A stretch of 50,285 bases of DNA from a virus: IMG/VR virus record IMGVR_UViG_3300043313_001828, positions 1 through 50,285 of that record. One strand, given 5' to 3'. Under the pieces are notes generated by a model. The model worked only from the letters and a program-made list of their open reading frames with translations, did no database searches and was not told the DNA's origin. Both the position numbers and the translations under genes were made by a program. Positions 15,927 to 24,015 of the stretch are shown here, in pieces (within the stretch, counting starts at the first letter, position 1; the number at the start of each line of letters is the position of its first letter).

Positions 15927-16478
15927 CTACTTGGTGGCGATGATCGTCTGACCGAGGGCCGTCTTCGCGAGGAGCTCCTTCCGCCGCTCCGCCGTCATCT
16001 CGCCGGGCTTGGCGGACTGGCTGCGATTGTTGAAGAGCGCCTGCGCGTCCGCATCGGTCAGCAGTTCCTCCGTGAGCACATGCGGCGGCCGCGCGGCGAA
16101 GCGTGCCTTGAGCGCATCCACACGGGTGCCGGTCTTCTCCTCCGTGCCGACCGCGAATGTGACCGTGCGCGGGTGGGCGGCGTCATCGTCGGCCGCGTCC
16201 GTGAAGGCGGCGATCAGGGACGCCTTCTCCGCGGGCAGGGCGCGCTTGGCGGCGATCTCAGCGTCCGCGAATACCGCAGCTCTCTCCGCAAGGCGCTCCT
16301 TCTCCATCGCGGCGATGCGTGCCATCAGCGCGACCTTCTCCGGATCCGGGACAGCGTCGACTTTCGGCGCCTCCGCCTTCGGAGGATCGGCGGCGAACTG
16401 CGCCGTATCGCCCTCGCCCTCGCCGGCCAGCCATGCCATGAACTTCTCCATCCGCGTCGGTGCCTTCGTGTCCGTCAT
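15927..16478 (-). CDS. Scaffold protein from an in-frame internal start (Nu3-like)
   Basis: Within the protease frame, AAGGAG is followed 6 nt later by an ATG at 16478 (MTDTKAPTRMEK...), giving 183 aa of helical, Ala/Glu-rich sequence. The SD and spacing are as good as those of real starts nearby. The arrangement copies lambda Nu3 inside gene C. Inferred from the SD and domain boundary only. Confidence 0.55.
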   Translation of the reverse strand: MTDTKAPTRMEKFMAWLAGEGEGDTAQFAADPPKAEAPKVDAVPDPEKVALMARIAAMEKERLAERAAVFADAEIAAKRALPAEKASLIAAFTDAADDDAAHPRTVTFAVGTEEKTGTRVDALKARFAARPPHVLTEELLTDADAQALFNNRSQSAKPGEMTAERRKELLAKTALGQTIIATK

Positions 16479-17255
16479 GCCCGGCTCCTTGCTCATCTGA
16501 GCACTTGCGGGGCACGTCGCCCCTAAACTCACCGCGTGATCATGCACCGCCTGTACGGCGTCCTGATCGGCCTTGTTGTGTCGCTTGCCCGCGAACTCCG
16601 CATAGGCACCGAAGAGCGCGGCATCCGCGACCCGTGGATTGAGGACGAGGCCGTTCTTGGCAATCCGCTTCGTCGCACGGTCGAAGGCGAGCGACACTTT
16701 GAGCGCCGCGCCACCGATCGTGTCATTGAGCCACTTCGGAATCGCGACCGTGCCCATCAGGGACGTCCCATCCTCTGCCATCTCCACCGCGCGCAGCTCC
16801 CCGAGCTTGCCATCGAGGATGGAGGGGCGGTGTTCGATGTCATTGGGAACGGGGGTGAAGGCAGCGACCACCGCTTTCGCCTCATCTGCCGTGAGGGAGA
16901 ACGCCTTATCGGGGTACTCGCCTATCTCAAACACCTTCCCGCGGCGAATAACGAACTCGCCGTCATCGGTGCCATCGCCAATGGAAAACGCGGCCATCTC
17001 CGCGACCTTCACATAGGTCGTCTTCGCAGTGACTTCCGTCGGTTGCCCCCACGTCACATCGCCACTCGCAATCGTGTAGGTCCGCTGATAGAGCGCGCTG
17101 TCATTGCCGCTATATGTCACCGTGGCATCATCAAAGTCGCGCAGCCAGAGATAGGCATCGCGGCCACCGAAGTCCTCTTGCAGTTCGGCTTCGAGGAACT
17201 GGCGAAGGTCGTTGTAGGTATAGCCCTCGGGCAGGCTGAATCGTGCGTGAGGCAT
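15927..17255 (-). CDS. Prohead protease with C-terminal scaffold domain
   Basis: 442 aa, SD GGAG. Residues about 75-240 look like a DUF2213/Mu-I-type capsid maturation protease: 'VPNDIEHRPSILDG' carries the likely catalytic His, and 'GAALKVSLAFDRATK' a likely Ser. The C-terminal 180 residues are Ala/Glu-rich helix typical of scaffolds. It sits between portal and decoration genes as in lambda C/Nu3. An in-frame internal start probably yields scaffold alone. Confidence 0.75.
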   Translation of the reverse strand: MPHARFSLPEGYTYNDLRQFLEAELQEDFGGRDAYLWLRDFDDATVTYSGNDSALYQRTYTIASGDVTWGQPTEVTAKTTYVKVAEMAAFSIGDGTDDGEFVIRRGKVFEIGEYPDKAFSLTADEAKAVVAAFTPVPNDIEHRPSILDGKLGELRAVEMAEDGTSLMGTVAIPKWLNDTIGGAALKVSLAFDRATKRIAKNGLVLNPRVADAALFGAYAEFAGKRHNKADQDAVQAVHDHAVSLGATCPASAQMSKEPGMTDTKAPTRMEKFMAWLAGEGEGDTAQFAADPPKAEAPKVDAVPDPEKVALMARIAAMEKERLAERAAVFADAEIAAKRALPAEKASLIAAFTDAADDDAAHPRTVTFAVGTEEKTGTRVDALKARFAARPPHVLTEELLTDADAQALFNNRSQSAKPGEMTAERRKELLAKTALGQTIIATK

Positions 17256-17264
17256 GGCAATCTC

Positions 17265-17426
17265 CTATTGCGTCAGCAGCAGGCCGAGACTGACGAAGAA
17301 GAGCGCAAGCGTCAGGACGCGCGGATGCCACGCCGCGAACGGTTCTCCCGCCCAGCCGAGGAGGAAGGCGAGGGCGAGGATAATCGCCGCGATGGCGAAG
17401 CAAATGCCAGCTTTGGTCGTACTCAC
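17265..17426 (-). CDS. Small two-helix membrane protein
   Basis: 53 aa from GTG 17426, overlapping the portal stop as GTGA and preceded by GAAGGAG. Two hydrophobic segments (ICFAIAAIILALAFLLGW and VLTLALFFVSLGLLL) suggest an inner-membrane hairpin. Its position between portal and protease is unusual for a membrane protein. Function unknown. Confidence 0.65.
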   Translation of the reverse strand: MSTTKAGICFAIAAIILALAFLLGWAGEPFAAWHPRVLTLALFFVSLGLLLTQ

Positions 17427-18919
17427 GGGTTCGTCTCCTTCTGCCCATCGGGTGCCCTCTGGGCGGGTGGCGGTTGCTGTGGTCCATCCTGCGCGCCGGG
17501 CTGCGTCATCACCGACGGTTGCGCCGCACGCTGCTGCAACTGGATCAAATCCCCCTCGGAGCGCGCGCCCATGCCGAGCATGCGATCCGCTTCGGGCAAC
17601 TGCGACGGGCTGAGGGTGTAGCCGACGCTCGAGAATGCCTGGATCATCGCGTTGACATCCTGCGCCTCTACCGCGCCAAGGGAGGCCGTCGGCACCAAAT
17701 GGTCGGCATTGGCGAAGTTGTAGCGAACCAGGGGGGTGAGGATGTCGCGACGGAGCATCCGGCAGACCCACTCTTTGTACTCGAGGATGATCTGTCCCAG
17801 GATGTCCTGATGCACAGCGGCCTGCGCCCGCGATGCGTGCTTCCCCTCATTGATTGCCAGCGTCTGGACGATGACGGCCTTCGCCATCTCGCTGTTGAAG
17901 AACTCGAACGCCGCGAGGTAGACATCGCCCCCGGTGCCCGCCTGCGGCTGAATAGCGGTCAGAGTCGCGCCGAAGGGGAGGACGATGTACGAGCCGTTCT
18001 GAAAGCCCGCGACCGCCGTGCCCAGGTATTCCTGCGCCGTCATCATCACCGTGCCCGTGCTCGTCGCCACGGGGACATCCTGCGCACTCTCTCCCACCGT
18101 CGCGACAACGGACGGGGTGGCGAACTGCGCGAGATACCGCTGGTAACTGAGGAGTGCTTGCACTTTGAGATTCCACGCGCCATAGGCGGGACGCAGGACC
18201 GAGCGGCCGCGCGGATCGCCGTCCTGCGGCTCGTGGGTGAGGACGGCGAACTTCTCGCGCGGCAGGATGTTCGGGATGTCCTTCGGGTCGCTGGAGACCG
18301 CCGAGGGGATGATGCCGATCGCCTGTCCGGGTCGCTGGCCGAGGAGGCCGATCACATTGTTGAACGGGTCGACGAGGAATGCCGTCGACCGTCGCGGCTT
18401 GACCTTCAGGGCGGTGAGGACGAGTTGATTCTCTCGCAACGCATAGATCTGTTCCGCGACCTTGCTGCCCATTGTCAACGCATCGAGGAGATTGCGCAGC
18501 ACATCCTCGATCGGCGTCGTCAGGTTCGCCATCACCTCTGTGCAGAAGTCCTTGATCTCCTGGGCCTGTTTGAAATCCGCCTCCGCTTCGTCCGCGACGG
18601 GCGAGGCGAGCGAGACGCCCTCGCTGAGGATGGCGGACTTGAGGAGGCGCATGATCGCGGCAATCTGCCCGTCGCGCTGCATCCGCTCGTAGATGTCGTC
18701 CGAGAGTTCGGACGTGAGATCGTCGATCGCGTGCGGCAGCGTGCGCAGGACGTTGCCCGCGAGATAGCGTGCGTTGGCAACATACTCATCGGTGGCGACG
18801 GCGCGCAACTGGACAACGTTGCCTGCTTTGCCGGGCATCGTCGTGCCGCTACCGGTCTGCGGCGACACGCTCCCGACGCGCACGGTGGATGTGATGTCCT
18901 TCGGCTTCGCTGCGGGCAT
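17423..18919 (-). CDS. Portal protein (DUF935 / Mu gp29-like)
   Basis: 498 aa. 'YERMQRDGQIAAIMRLLKSAIL', 'DALTMGSKVAEQIY' and 'FAAFEFFNSEMAKAVI'-type motifs are characteristic of DUF935 portals, and the C-terminus is Gln/Pro-rich. It forms the dodecameric ring through which DNA is packaged, and lies just after terL. The gap upstream is filled by the nested palindromes, leaving AGGATG 9 nt before ATG as its SD. Confidence 0.85.
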   Translation of the reverse strand: MPAAKPKDITSTVRVGSVSPQTGSGTTMPGKAGNVVQLRAVATDEYVANARYLAGNVLRTLPHAIDDLTSELSDDIYERMQRDGQIAAIMRLLKSAILSEGVSLASPVADEAEADFKQAQEIKDFCTEVMANLTTPIEDVLRNLLDALTMGSKVAEQIYALRENQLVLTALKVKPRRSTAFLVDPFNNVIGLLGQRPGQAIGIIPSAVSSDPKDIPNILPREKFAVLTHEPQDGDPRGRSVLRPAYGAWNLKVQALLSYQRYLAQFATPSVVATVGESAQDVPVATSTGTVMMTAQEYLGTAVAGFQNGSYIVLPFGATLTAIQPQAGTGGDVYLAAFEFFNSEMAKAVIVQTLAINEGKHASRAQAAVHQDILGQIILEYKEWVCRMLRRDILTPLVRYNFANADHLVPTASLGAVEAQDVNAMIQAFSSVGYTLSPSQLPEADRMLGMGARSEGDLIQLQQRAAQPSVMTQPGAQDGPQQPPPAQRAPDGQKETNP

Positions 18920-18934
18920 GGGCGATCATCCTGT

Positions 18935-19099
18935 TTGGAAACCCTTTGCCGATCCTTGACCCGATGCACGAGTGGAAGACCCTTTGCATGTGACAGTACC
19001 GGCTGTACACGGCAAAGGGTCTTCCAACCGTCTCTCAGCGGTACGCGGCATCGGGTCAAGGATGTAGCGTCTCCACGCTCACATGCAAAGGGTTTCCAA
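18935..19099. repeat. Three nested palindromic elements
   Basis: Three perfect inverted repeats sit one inside another. Outer arms are 18935-18949 / 19085-19099 (TTGGAAACCCTTTGC), middle 18952-18967 / 19048-19063 (ATCCTTGACCCGATGC), inner 18973-18987 / 19012-19026 (TGGAAGACCCTTTGC). The inner loop ATGTGACAG...CTGTACACG matches the loops of the elements at 25746 and 32397. The middle and outer loops are similar sequences split by the next insertion. They fill the whole terL-portal gap. Confidence 0.9.
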
Positions 19100-21781
19100 C
19101 TACTGGCGAAAGGCGGCGGTGGGGCGGGCGTTGCCGGAGATAGCGACAGCAGATGGCGGCTGGCGGATCACAAGGAACGCCTGCACCACCGCATCCCCGG
19201 CGTCCGTCGAACGCTCCAACCGCTTCGCGATCTGCTCTTTGGATTCGATCTGTATCTTGCCGTTACTGGCAACTTTCCAGTGTGGCGCGGTCAAGTCTCC
19301 CGTCAACACATCATCCGGTGGCAGCGCCACCGTTGGGCCATAGGTAGGGTCAAGACGCTCTCGCATCCCCCACCAGACTTCGGCGCGCATATTGATGAAT
19401 CCGAGCTCGCCCGTCCGGTCGGTCGCGTCGGAATGCTCGGAGGCGATGAAGGAATGAATCCGCTCGCGTTTGAACATCTCCCGAAGACGACTGACGACGC
19501 CCGCACCGATTCCGATGCCATCCACCACCGCGTAGGCTTTCGGGTGACGATTCAGGAGTCCCGCCACTCTCCCTGCGGTCTCCATCGTCTCCTCTTTGGC
19601 CGTGTAGCGCAGGGTGTCGATGGAATCGCCGTAGCGGGGCGCTTGTACGGTCCTATCAGTACCGCTATCTGAGACATCTACACCAACACAAGTGAGAACA
19701 TCGCTACCAGGCTTGCCCGCATCTTCCCACTGACGCCAGCGGTCATTGGCGGCCTCGACCCACGCGAGGGGAATGACGCCATCCTCATCGGATGATGCGA
19801 ACTCGCCTTCGACGCGGTTCTGGTAGACCGCCGAGTCCTCGCCCCATTGCCGCTTGCGCTGCTCGGCCCACTCCGACGAGATGCGCCCTGCACCTATCGC
19901 CTCTTCTTTTGTCACCCGCCGCACATGCCAGTCCTCATAACCGGGCTTGCGCGATTGGATGTCATAGAAGCGACCCTGCGGTTCGCCGGGCGTCGAGTTG
20001 GCGATCGCGAACGCCTCGCGCGGCGTATCCTCACCCGCGCCGGAGAACGCGCCCTCCGCCGCGTCGAAGGTCTCGGCGGGAATCGTCTTTGACTCGTCGA
20101 AGAGGTAGAGGAGCGCATCGGCGTGCGCCCCCTCGATCGTCGCCACATTGTTCGATGCGACCGCGAACGCCTCACCCGTCGCCAGGCGGAGCGAGAGCGT
20201 GTGCAACTCGGTGCGTCCGCTATACGGCGACCGACCGATCAGGTCCCACCGGAGCGAGCGCGCCCACTTGTGCACCTCCGGCCAGAGGAACTTGGTCAGT
20301 TGCCGCCAGGCGGAGGCGGTCGTCGGCAGCTTCCAGTCCTCGCCGTCCCGGGTGAGCGCGAACCAGTGGATCACCCACGCGTCGAAGGCGGTGTTGTGCT
20401 CGACAAACTCGGTCAGGAATGTCTCGACGCCGGGCACCGTGATCGCCACCGTGGGCTGATTCTCAATGACGCGAAGCGATGAGACACGCTCCCATGCGAG
20501 GTGTGTTGGCAGGTTCGCGCCGCGCCACTTTTGTTGCTCTTTGACTGACCGCGACCGACACTGCGCCGCGAGTGCGTCAACCTGCGTCTCTTTGCCGAAG
20601 ATGCCGACATGCTCGGTAAAGCGCAGGATGTTGGGGGCATCGTGGATCGCGACGGTATGTGCCGCCCCGAACCGTCGCTCCCCGGCGTGCGTCCACGCGG
20701 TTTTCTTTGTCCGCGTCTCTGCATGGACACCGAGACGCAAGAGCGCACGCGACGTGTCCCGTGCGAGCATCGCGCTTGTCGTCGTGAGACCGATCTCATT
20801 TCGTGCTTTGCCGCTCGTGCCGACACCGGAATGCGCCCAACCATCGCAGGCGAATAGCCGCGAGATGAACATTGCCAACTGCCGGTTGTCCAACCGCCAC
20901 ACCCATGCAGGGAAACACTTGTCGTGTGCTCCGACGCCGCGCATCCCCCATGCGCTCACAAGATCGCGAACCGGATTCTTGTACTTCCCCGAACCACGAA
21001 TACCCTTGGTGACGATTCGATAGTCGTACCGATCTATGTACCGCAGTTCAGCACCGAGCGCATCGCAACACGCGCGAATCTCGTCCAGACTTGCGCCTTC
21101 GACTTGCGTGATCCGTAAATTGCCGCCTGTCGTGTTGCCGTCACCGATCAGGTATGCCGCGAGTTTGATCGCCTCATCGCTCATCGCCAGTGGTTCACAC
21201 GTCTCGGTACCGAGATAGACCGCAACCGCTGAACCGATGGTTAGTTCGCCCGCCGCGATCCATGACCCTTCGGGCCGCAGTCGCATGCTGTATTCCGGCT
21301 TGCTGTAACGCAACGGCGTCGTATCTGCCCAGAGCGGATGATTGAGCGTCCGCGTCAGCACTCGGCCCTTATCGGTCGTGATCTCCACCACGTCGCGCGC
21401 ACCGTTATCCCACGCATGAGCGCGGGCGGTGACGACCCGCAAATCCTTGTCCACCGCCAGCACGTCGAACGACTTGCCGATCAGTTCATGGGCTTCAACT
21501 ATGCTCCCGTCCGCGAGTCTCATGCCATCATTATAACATACGCACTTACCGATGCCGTGCGGGCCGCGAAACGAGATGCGCTGGTAGCGGATCAGATCGT
21601 CCAGTAGCTCGAGCTGGTAGTCGGTCGGTCCCTTCCCCTTCGGGAAATGGATGCAGTCGAGGACGAAATCGACGGCGCTATCCCGGTACTTCTCCTGGAA
21701 CTCCCGGTACGGCTCCGTCTTCGCCGTCAGTGCCGCCAGCCGTGCCGCTTCCCGCTGTTCCTCTTCCGTCCGCCGGCGCAT
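19100..21781 (-). CDS. terL: Terminase large subunit, split by an intein
   Basis: 893 aa from ATG 21781; the frame is open to 21913, but earlier starts overlap terS by more than 200 nt. ATPase and nuclease motor that packages DNA. The Walker A motif GPHGIGK is interrupted after its Lys by a 384-aa intein; splicing would join it to T-AFDAWVIHWF. Walker B is LLYLFDE. Nuclease motifs are GVDVSDSGTD, VDGIGIGAG and STDAGDAVV. Thr is the +1 nucleophile. Without splicing the P-loop would be broken, so packaging depends on the intein. Confidence 0.9.
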   Translation of the reverse strand: MRRRTEEEQREAARLAALTAKTEPYREFQEKYRDSAVDFVLDCIHFPKGKGPTDYQLELLDDLIRYQRISFRGPHGIGKCVCYNDGMRLADGSIVEAHELIGKSFDVLAVDKDLRVVTARAHAWDNGARDVVEITTDKGRVLTRTLNHPLWADTTPLRYSKPEYSMRLRPEGSWIAAGELTIGSAVAVYLGTETCEPLAMSDEAIKLAAYLIGDGNTTGGNLRITQVEGASLDEIRACCDALGAELRYIDRYDYRIVTKGIRGSGKYKNPVRDLVSAWGMRGVGAHDKCFPAWVWRLDNRQLAMFISRLFACDGWAHSGVGTSGKARNEIGLTTTSAMLARDTSRALLRLGVHAETRTKKTAWTHAGERRFGAAHTVAIHDAPNILRFTEHVGIFGKETQVDALAAQCRSRSVKEQQKWRGANLPTHLAWERVSSLRVIENQPTVAITVPGVETFLTEFVEHNTAFDAWVIHWFALTRDGEDWKLPTTASAWRQLTKFLWPEVHKWARSLRWDLIGRSPYSGRTELHTLSLRLATGEAFAVASNNVATIEGAHADALLYLFDESKTIPAETFDAAEGAFSGAGEDTPREAFAIANSTPGEPQGRFYDIQSRKPGYEDWHVRRVTKEEAIGAGRISSEWAEQRKRQWGEDSAVYQNRVEGEFASSDEDGVIPLAWVEAANDRWRQWEDAGKPGSDVLTCVGVDVSDSGTDRTVQAPRYGDSIDTLRYTAKEETMETAGRVAGLLNRHPKAYAVVDGIGIGAGVVSRLREMFKRERIHSFIASEHSDATDRTGELGFINMRAEVWWGMRERLDPTYGPTVALPPDDVLTGDLTAPHWKVASNGKIQIESKEQIAKRLERSTDAGDAVVQAFLVIRQPPSAVAISGNARPTAAFRQ
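20393..21544 (-). mobile_element. LAGLIDADG intein in terL Walker A
   Basis: 384 aa, starting Cys (CVCYNDGMRLADG) and ending VEHN before Thr. Block B TRTLNHPLW carries the conserved His, and block G ends in the usual His-Asn. Two DOD motifs, LAAYLIGDGN and ISRLFACDG, mark a probably active homing endonuclease. The first codons include an AT-rich TTATAATGATGG stretch unlike the flanking terL DNA. P-loop insertion is a known favoured intein site in terminases. Confidence 0.92.
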
Positions 21782-22184
21782 CCACTCCAGTTGATCCGCC
21801 TCTGGCCATAGGTGCCGAAGCCGCAAGGAAGGCGGCAAGGTCGAGCCTGACCCCCTGCGTCTCCGATTGGAGGTACTTGAGCCAGTCGAGGATGTCTTTG
21901 TCGCTCTGGACATCCTCGTCGTCCTTCACCCGCTGGGCAATGATGCGCTTGACGAGGCGGACCCGCGCGGCTCGACTACCAAGGCCGACCATAAAGGTGA
22001 GCTTGTCCACCTCAGCGGAGAAATCCGGGTGCTGCATCCACCGCGAAACGGTCTTCTCGTTAATGTCCAACGCCTCGGCGACCGCGCGCTGCGTCTGCCC
22101 ATCCGCGAGGGCAATGGCGGCAAGGGTTCGCGTCTCCGTCCACTTGAACGGTTGGTGCTCCTGCGGTGCCTCATTTTCGGACAT
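21678..22184 (-). CDS. terS: Terminase small subunit
   Basis: 168 aa. The N-terminal helix-turn-helix (IALADGQTQRAVAEALDINEKTVSRWM) is typical of DNA-recognising TerS proteins, followed by a helical oligomerisation region (LGSRAARVRLVKRIIAQRV). The Gly/Pro-rich tail lies in the part that overlaps terL by about 100 nt or more in another frame, so the true end or the terL start deserves checking. First packaging gene of the late operon. Confidence 0.75.
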   Translation of the reverse strand: MSENEAPQEHQPFKWTETRTLAAIALADGQTQRAVAEALDINEKTVSRWMQHPDFSAEVDKLTFMVGLGSRAARVRLVKRIIAQRVKDDEDVQSDKDILDWLKYLQSETQGVRLDLAAFLAASAPMARGGSTGVDAPADGRGTAGSGTAGGTDGEDGAVPGVPGEVPG

Positions 22185-22205
22185 CGTTTGGACATTCCTC
22201 AGCCG

Positions 22206-22421
22206 CTACGTGGGCAGATATTTTGCCCGAATGAGCTCCGCCAGCGTCACTTCCAGCCGTTGTCGAGCGCCGCGGCGGATCGGTTGCCTGCGCGCCTCGT
22301 AGGACGCACGTGGGGTATGCGCCCGGCGCCGCTTCGGTGTCCCCTCGGCACGCGCGATCGCGGCGGTGGCCGTGGGATCCATACGCGGGACCGTCAGCGG
22401 AGGGGCGTAAATGGCTGCCAT
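22206..22421 (-). CDS. Small basic protein upstream of terS
   Basis: 71 aa from ATG 22421 with GGAG 6 nt upstream. Arg-rich: 'RRRAHTPRASYEARRQPIRRG', ending 'EVTLAELIRAKYLPT'. First gene after the late promoter and terminator. The charge suggests nucleic-acid binding; no family recognised. Confidence 0.55.
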   Translation of the reverse strand: MAAIYAPPLTVPRMDPTATAAIARAEGTPKRRRAHTPRASYEARRQPIRRGARQRLEVTLAELIRAKYLPT

Positions 22422-22452
22422 CGATCGCTCCGTTGTGAGGACGACAGACAAC

Positions 22453-22473
22453 AAAAAAGCACCTGATTGGTGC
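22453..22473 (-). terminator. Terminator in the late-operon leader
   Basis: Minus strand: perfect stem GCACC/GGTGC with a 5-nt AATCA loop followed by TTTTTT. It sits about 26 nt downstream of the promoter -10 and ahead of the first late gene, so late transcription must read through it or be attenuated here. Confidence 0.8.
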
Positions 22474-22498
22474 GCTGGTCACAGTTTCGGTTGATGAT

Positions 22499-22527
22499 AG
22501 GATAAGTTTCTTCGCCGCACATGTCAA
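22499..22527 (-). promoter_or_regulatory. Probable late promoter
   Basis: TTGACA (22522-22527), a 17-bp spacer and TATCCT (22499-22504) on the minus strand, reading toward terS. The -35 is perfect and the -10 is 4 of 6. It is followed at once by a rho-independent terminator. Confidence 0.65.
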
Positions 22528-22537
22528 GATTGCGCGT

Positions 22538-22568
22538 TTGACAAGGTATGGCGGGCGATTCTTGTCAA
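22538..22568. promoter_or_regulatory. Inverted repeat, possible operator upstream of the late promoter
   Basis: TTGACAAG (22538-22545) and CTTGTCAA (22561-22568) form a perfect 8-bp inverted repeat centred about two helical turns apart. It lies just upstream of the late promoter -35 and contains a TTGACA on each strand, so it may be an activator or repressor site. Confidence 0.5.
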
Positions 22569-22591
22569 GGGCTTTCCGAAAACACCACTTC

Positions 22592-23028
22592 CTACAACTC
22601 CCAATCCTCCAGGTCGGCCACCTGCTCTCGCATCTCATTGTACGTCTTGCGCCCTTGCTGCCCGTACCGCTCCACCGTCTCGTCCGAGAGGTGATAGTAT
22701 GCCGCTACTTCCTCCACAGTGGGGTATCGCTTCTTTGGCTCCTGCGTCGCGGGGTGCGGGCGGAAGATGCCGCGCTCGTCCTCGACCCAGCCGAGCTCGA
22801 GGGCGACGAAGACACGCCAAGTCTGCCTGGGTAGAGCACGCTTCGTGGCCGCGAGCAGATGGACCTCACGTCGGTCGTCCACGCGGTCCATCAGGTTGCG
22901 ATGCACGTCCGAGATCGTCACCTTGCGATGATCCTCCTGCTCGTACTCGTGCTGCTCGACGCGCTCATTCGTGATCGCCATCAGCCGTCGCACCATGTTG
23001 GCATCCACGCCCCTCCCGTTACCCGCCA
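22592..23028 (-). CDS. Putative DNA-binding protein at the end of the early operon
   Basis: 145 aa, last gene before the late promoter. The N-terminal part is charged helix (MAITNERVEQHEYEQEDHRK). The C-terminal part, 'YPTVEEVAAYYHLSDETVERYGQQGR', reads as a helix-turn-helix. The start ATG 23028 overlaps the preceding small gene. Position directly upstream of the late promoter makes a late-gene activator an attractive but unproven idea. Confidence 0.5.
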
Positions 23029-23147
23029 TCGCCCCCACCATCCTCTTCTCCCGGCTTTGGCGGCAGCGCCGCGCCCCACCGCCGTTGCTCTGGAACGGGC
23101 ACCGAGCCCGCGTGCTGGAGAATGCTCTCTCGGTCAGGTTGCGGCAT
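23019..23147 (-). CDS. Small Gly/Pro-rich ORF coupled to its neighbours
   Basis: 42 aa: [18 protein letters not shown]..., ending in a Gly/Asp run. Its ATG overlaps the preceding stop as TGATG, and its TAA overlaps the next start. The tight coupling supports translation; the composition gives no function. Confidence 0.45.
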   Translation of the reverse strand: MPQPDRESILQHAGSVPVPEQRRWGAALPPKPGEEDGGGDGG

Positions 23148-23425
23148 CACTGCAATCCTTCCTGTCGCTCCAACTCCTCCCGAAATGCGTCCGCCCGGAT
23201 GCGGCGCGCCGTCTCGATCGCCATGCTGCCCTGAGGGCTCCCGGGGTCGGGCAGCGCCGCGGGTGCGGACGCGGACTCACGGCACATCGCCGTCACCGCG
23301 AGCGCCACGACGATGAGCGTCAGGGCGACGCCGAGCCGCGTGTCGAGCCGCCACGTCCGATAGAGCGCGTATCCACTCGCACCGAGGGCGACGAGCGATG
23401 CCAGGCCATGAATCCGCTTACGCAT
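23147..23425 (-). CDS. Small membrane protein
   Basis: 92 aa from ATG 23425, overlapping the end of HNH D. Two hydrophobic helices ([14 protein letters not shown] and [16 protein letters not shown]) are followed by a charged C-terminal helix ([18 protein letters not shown]). Possibly an early superinfection-exclusion or host-takeover membrane protein; unproven. Confidence 0.6.
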   Translation of the reverse strand: MRKRIHGLASLVALGASGYALYRTWRLDTRLGVALTLIVVALAVTAMCRESASAPAALPDPGSPQGSMAIETARRIRADAFREELERQEGLQ

Positions 23426-23987
23426 GACCGATCTCCTCCCAAAGGGGCAGCGTGGGCGCATTCACCGCATCGCCGTGATCGTCCGGGAAGTTCAGGATCG
23501 CAAACTCCCCATGGATGCGTCGCGCCGCCGCGTCGTAGGCGCGAGCAGCCTCCTCGCGCGTGGTGAACGTGCCAAGCCGCACGATGCGATTGTTTACCGA
23601 GATGCTCGCCCGCCACTTCCCGCCCCTCGGAACTGACCCCACGCCGCGGAAGCCGCTCTTTGACGGCTTCTTCCGAGCATTGGCTGCGTTTTGCGTCCGA
23701 TCTGCCAGACGGATGTTGCACCTGCGGTTGTCGAGCCCGTCGTGGTTCTCGTGATCCACCAGCACGCCCGGAGGCGCGCCGAGGAGAAAACGGTGCATCC
23801 GCATCGTCTGCGGCTTCGGCGATCCGGGAACGTGGAACCACGTCGCCGCATAAAACCCGCCGCATGCACTGTTGGCGGGATAGGGGCTCCACCGATATTT
23901 CGACACGCGCTCGTAGTCCTCTTCGTCAATGAGCGCAAAGAGCCCGGGATACTTGCGGCTGTGCAGGGGAATGCGGACAATGCCCAT
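23418..23987 (-). CDS. HNH homing endonuclease D with AP2 domain
   Basis: 189 aa from ATG 23987 with GAGGAGG 6 nt upstream. The HNH core ([34 protein letters not shown]) precedes an AP2 DNA-binding domain ([33 protein letters not shown]). The AP2 and HNH combination is typical of phage homing nucleases. The last 15 residues ([14 protein letters not shown]) look like a relict end of the upstream TGT-like gene rather than nuclease. Close relative of HNH F. Confidence 0.92.
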   Translation of the reverse strand: MGIVRIPLHSRKYPGLFALIDEEDYERVSKYRWSPYPANSACGGFYAATWFHVPGSPKPQTMRMHRFLLGAPPGVLVDHENHDGLDNRRCNIRLADRTQNAANARKKPSKSGFRGVGSVPRGGKWRASISVNNRIVRLGTFTTREEAARAYDAAARRIHGEFAILNFPDDHGDAVNAPTLPLWEEIGHA

Positions 23988-24015
23988 CTCAGGCCTCCTC
24001 GGAAGGTCTGGGCGC

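Noticed and set aside
18935-19099. Nested palindromes as CRISPR repeats, a terminator or an integron attC site
   Set aside because: Not direct repeats with spacers and no T-run. The GTTRRRY/RYYYAAC boxes of attC are not at the right ends, and no integron integrase is present.
17474-19672. 732-aa plus-strand ORF across portal and terL ends
   Set aside because: Antisense shadow with Arg-rich low-information sequence; it runs straight through the nested palindromes.
22171-22638. 155-aa minus ORF over the late promoter region
   Set aside because: Low-quality sequence spanning promoter and terminator; overlaps the better-supported small basic gene and terS.
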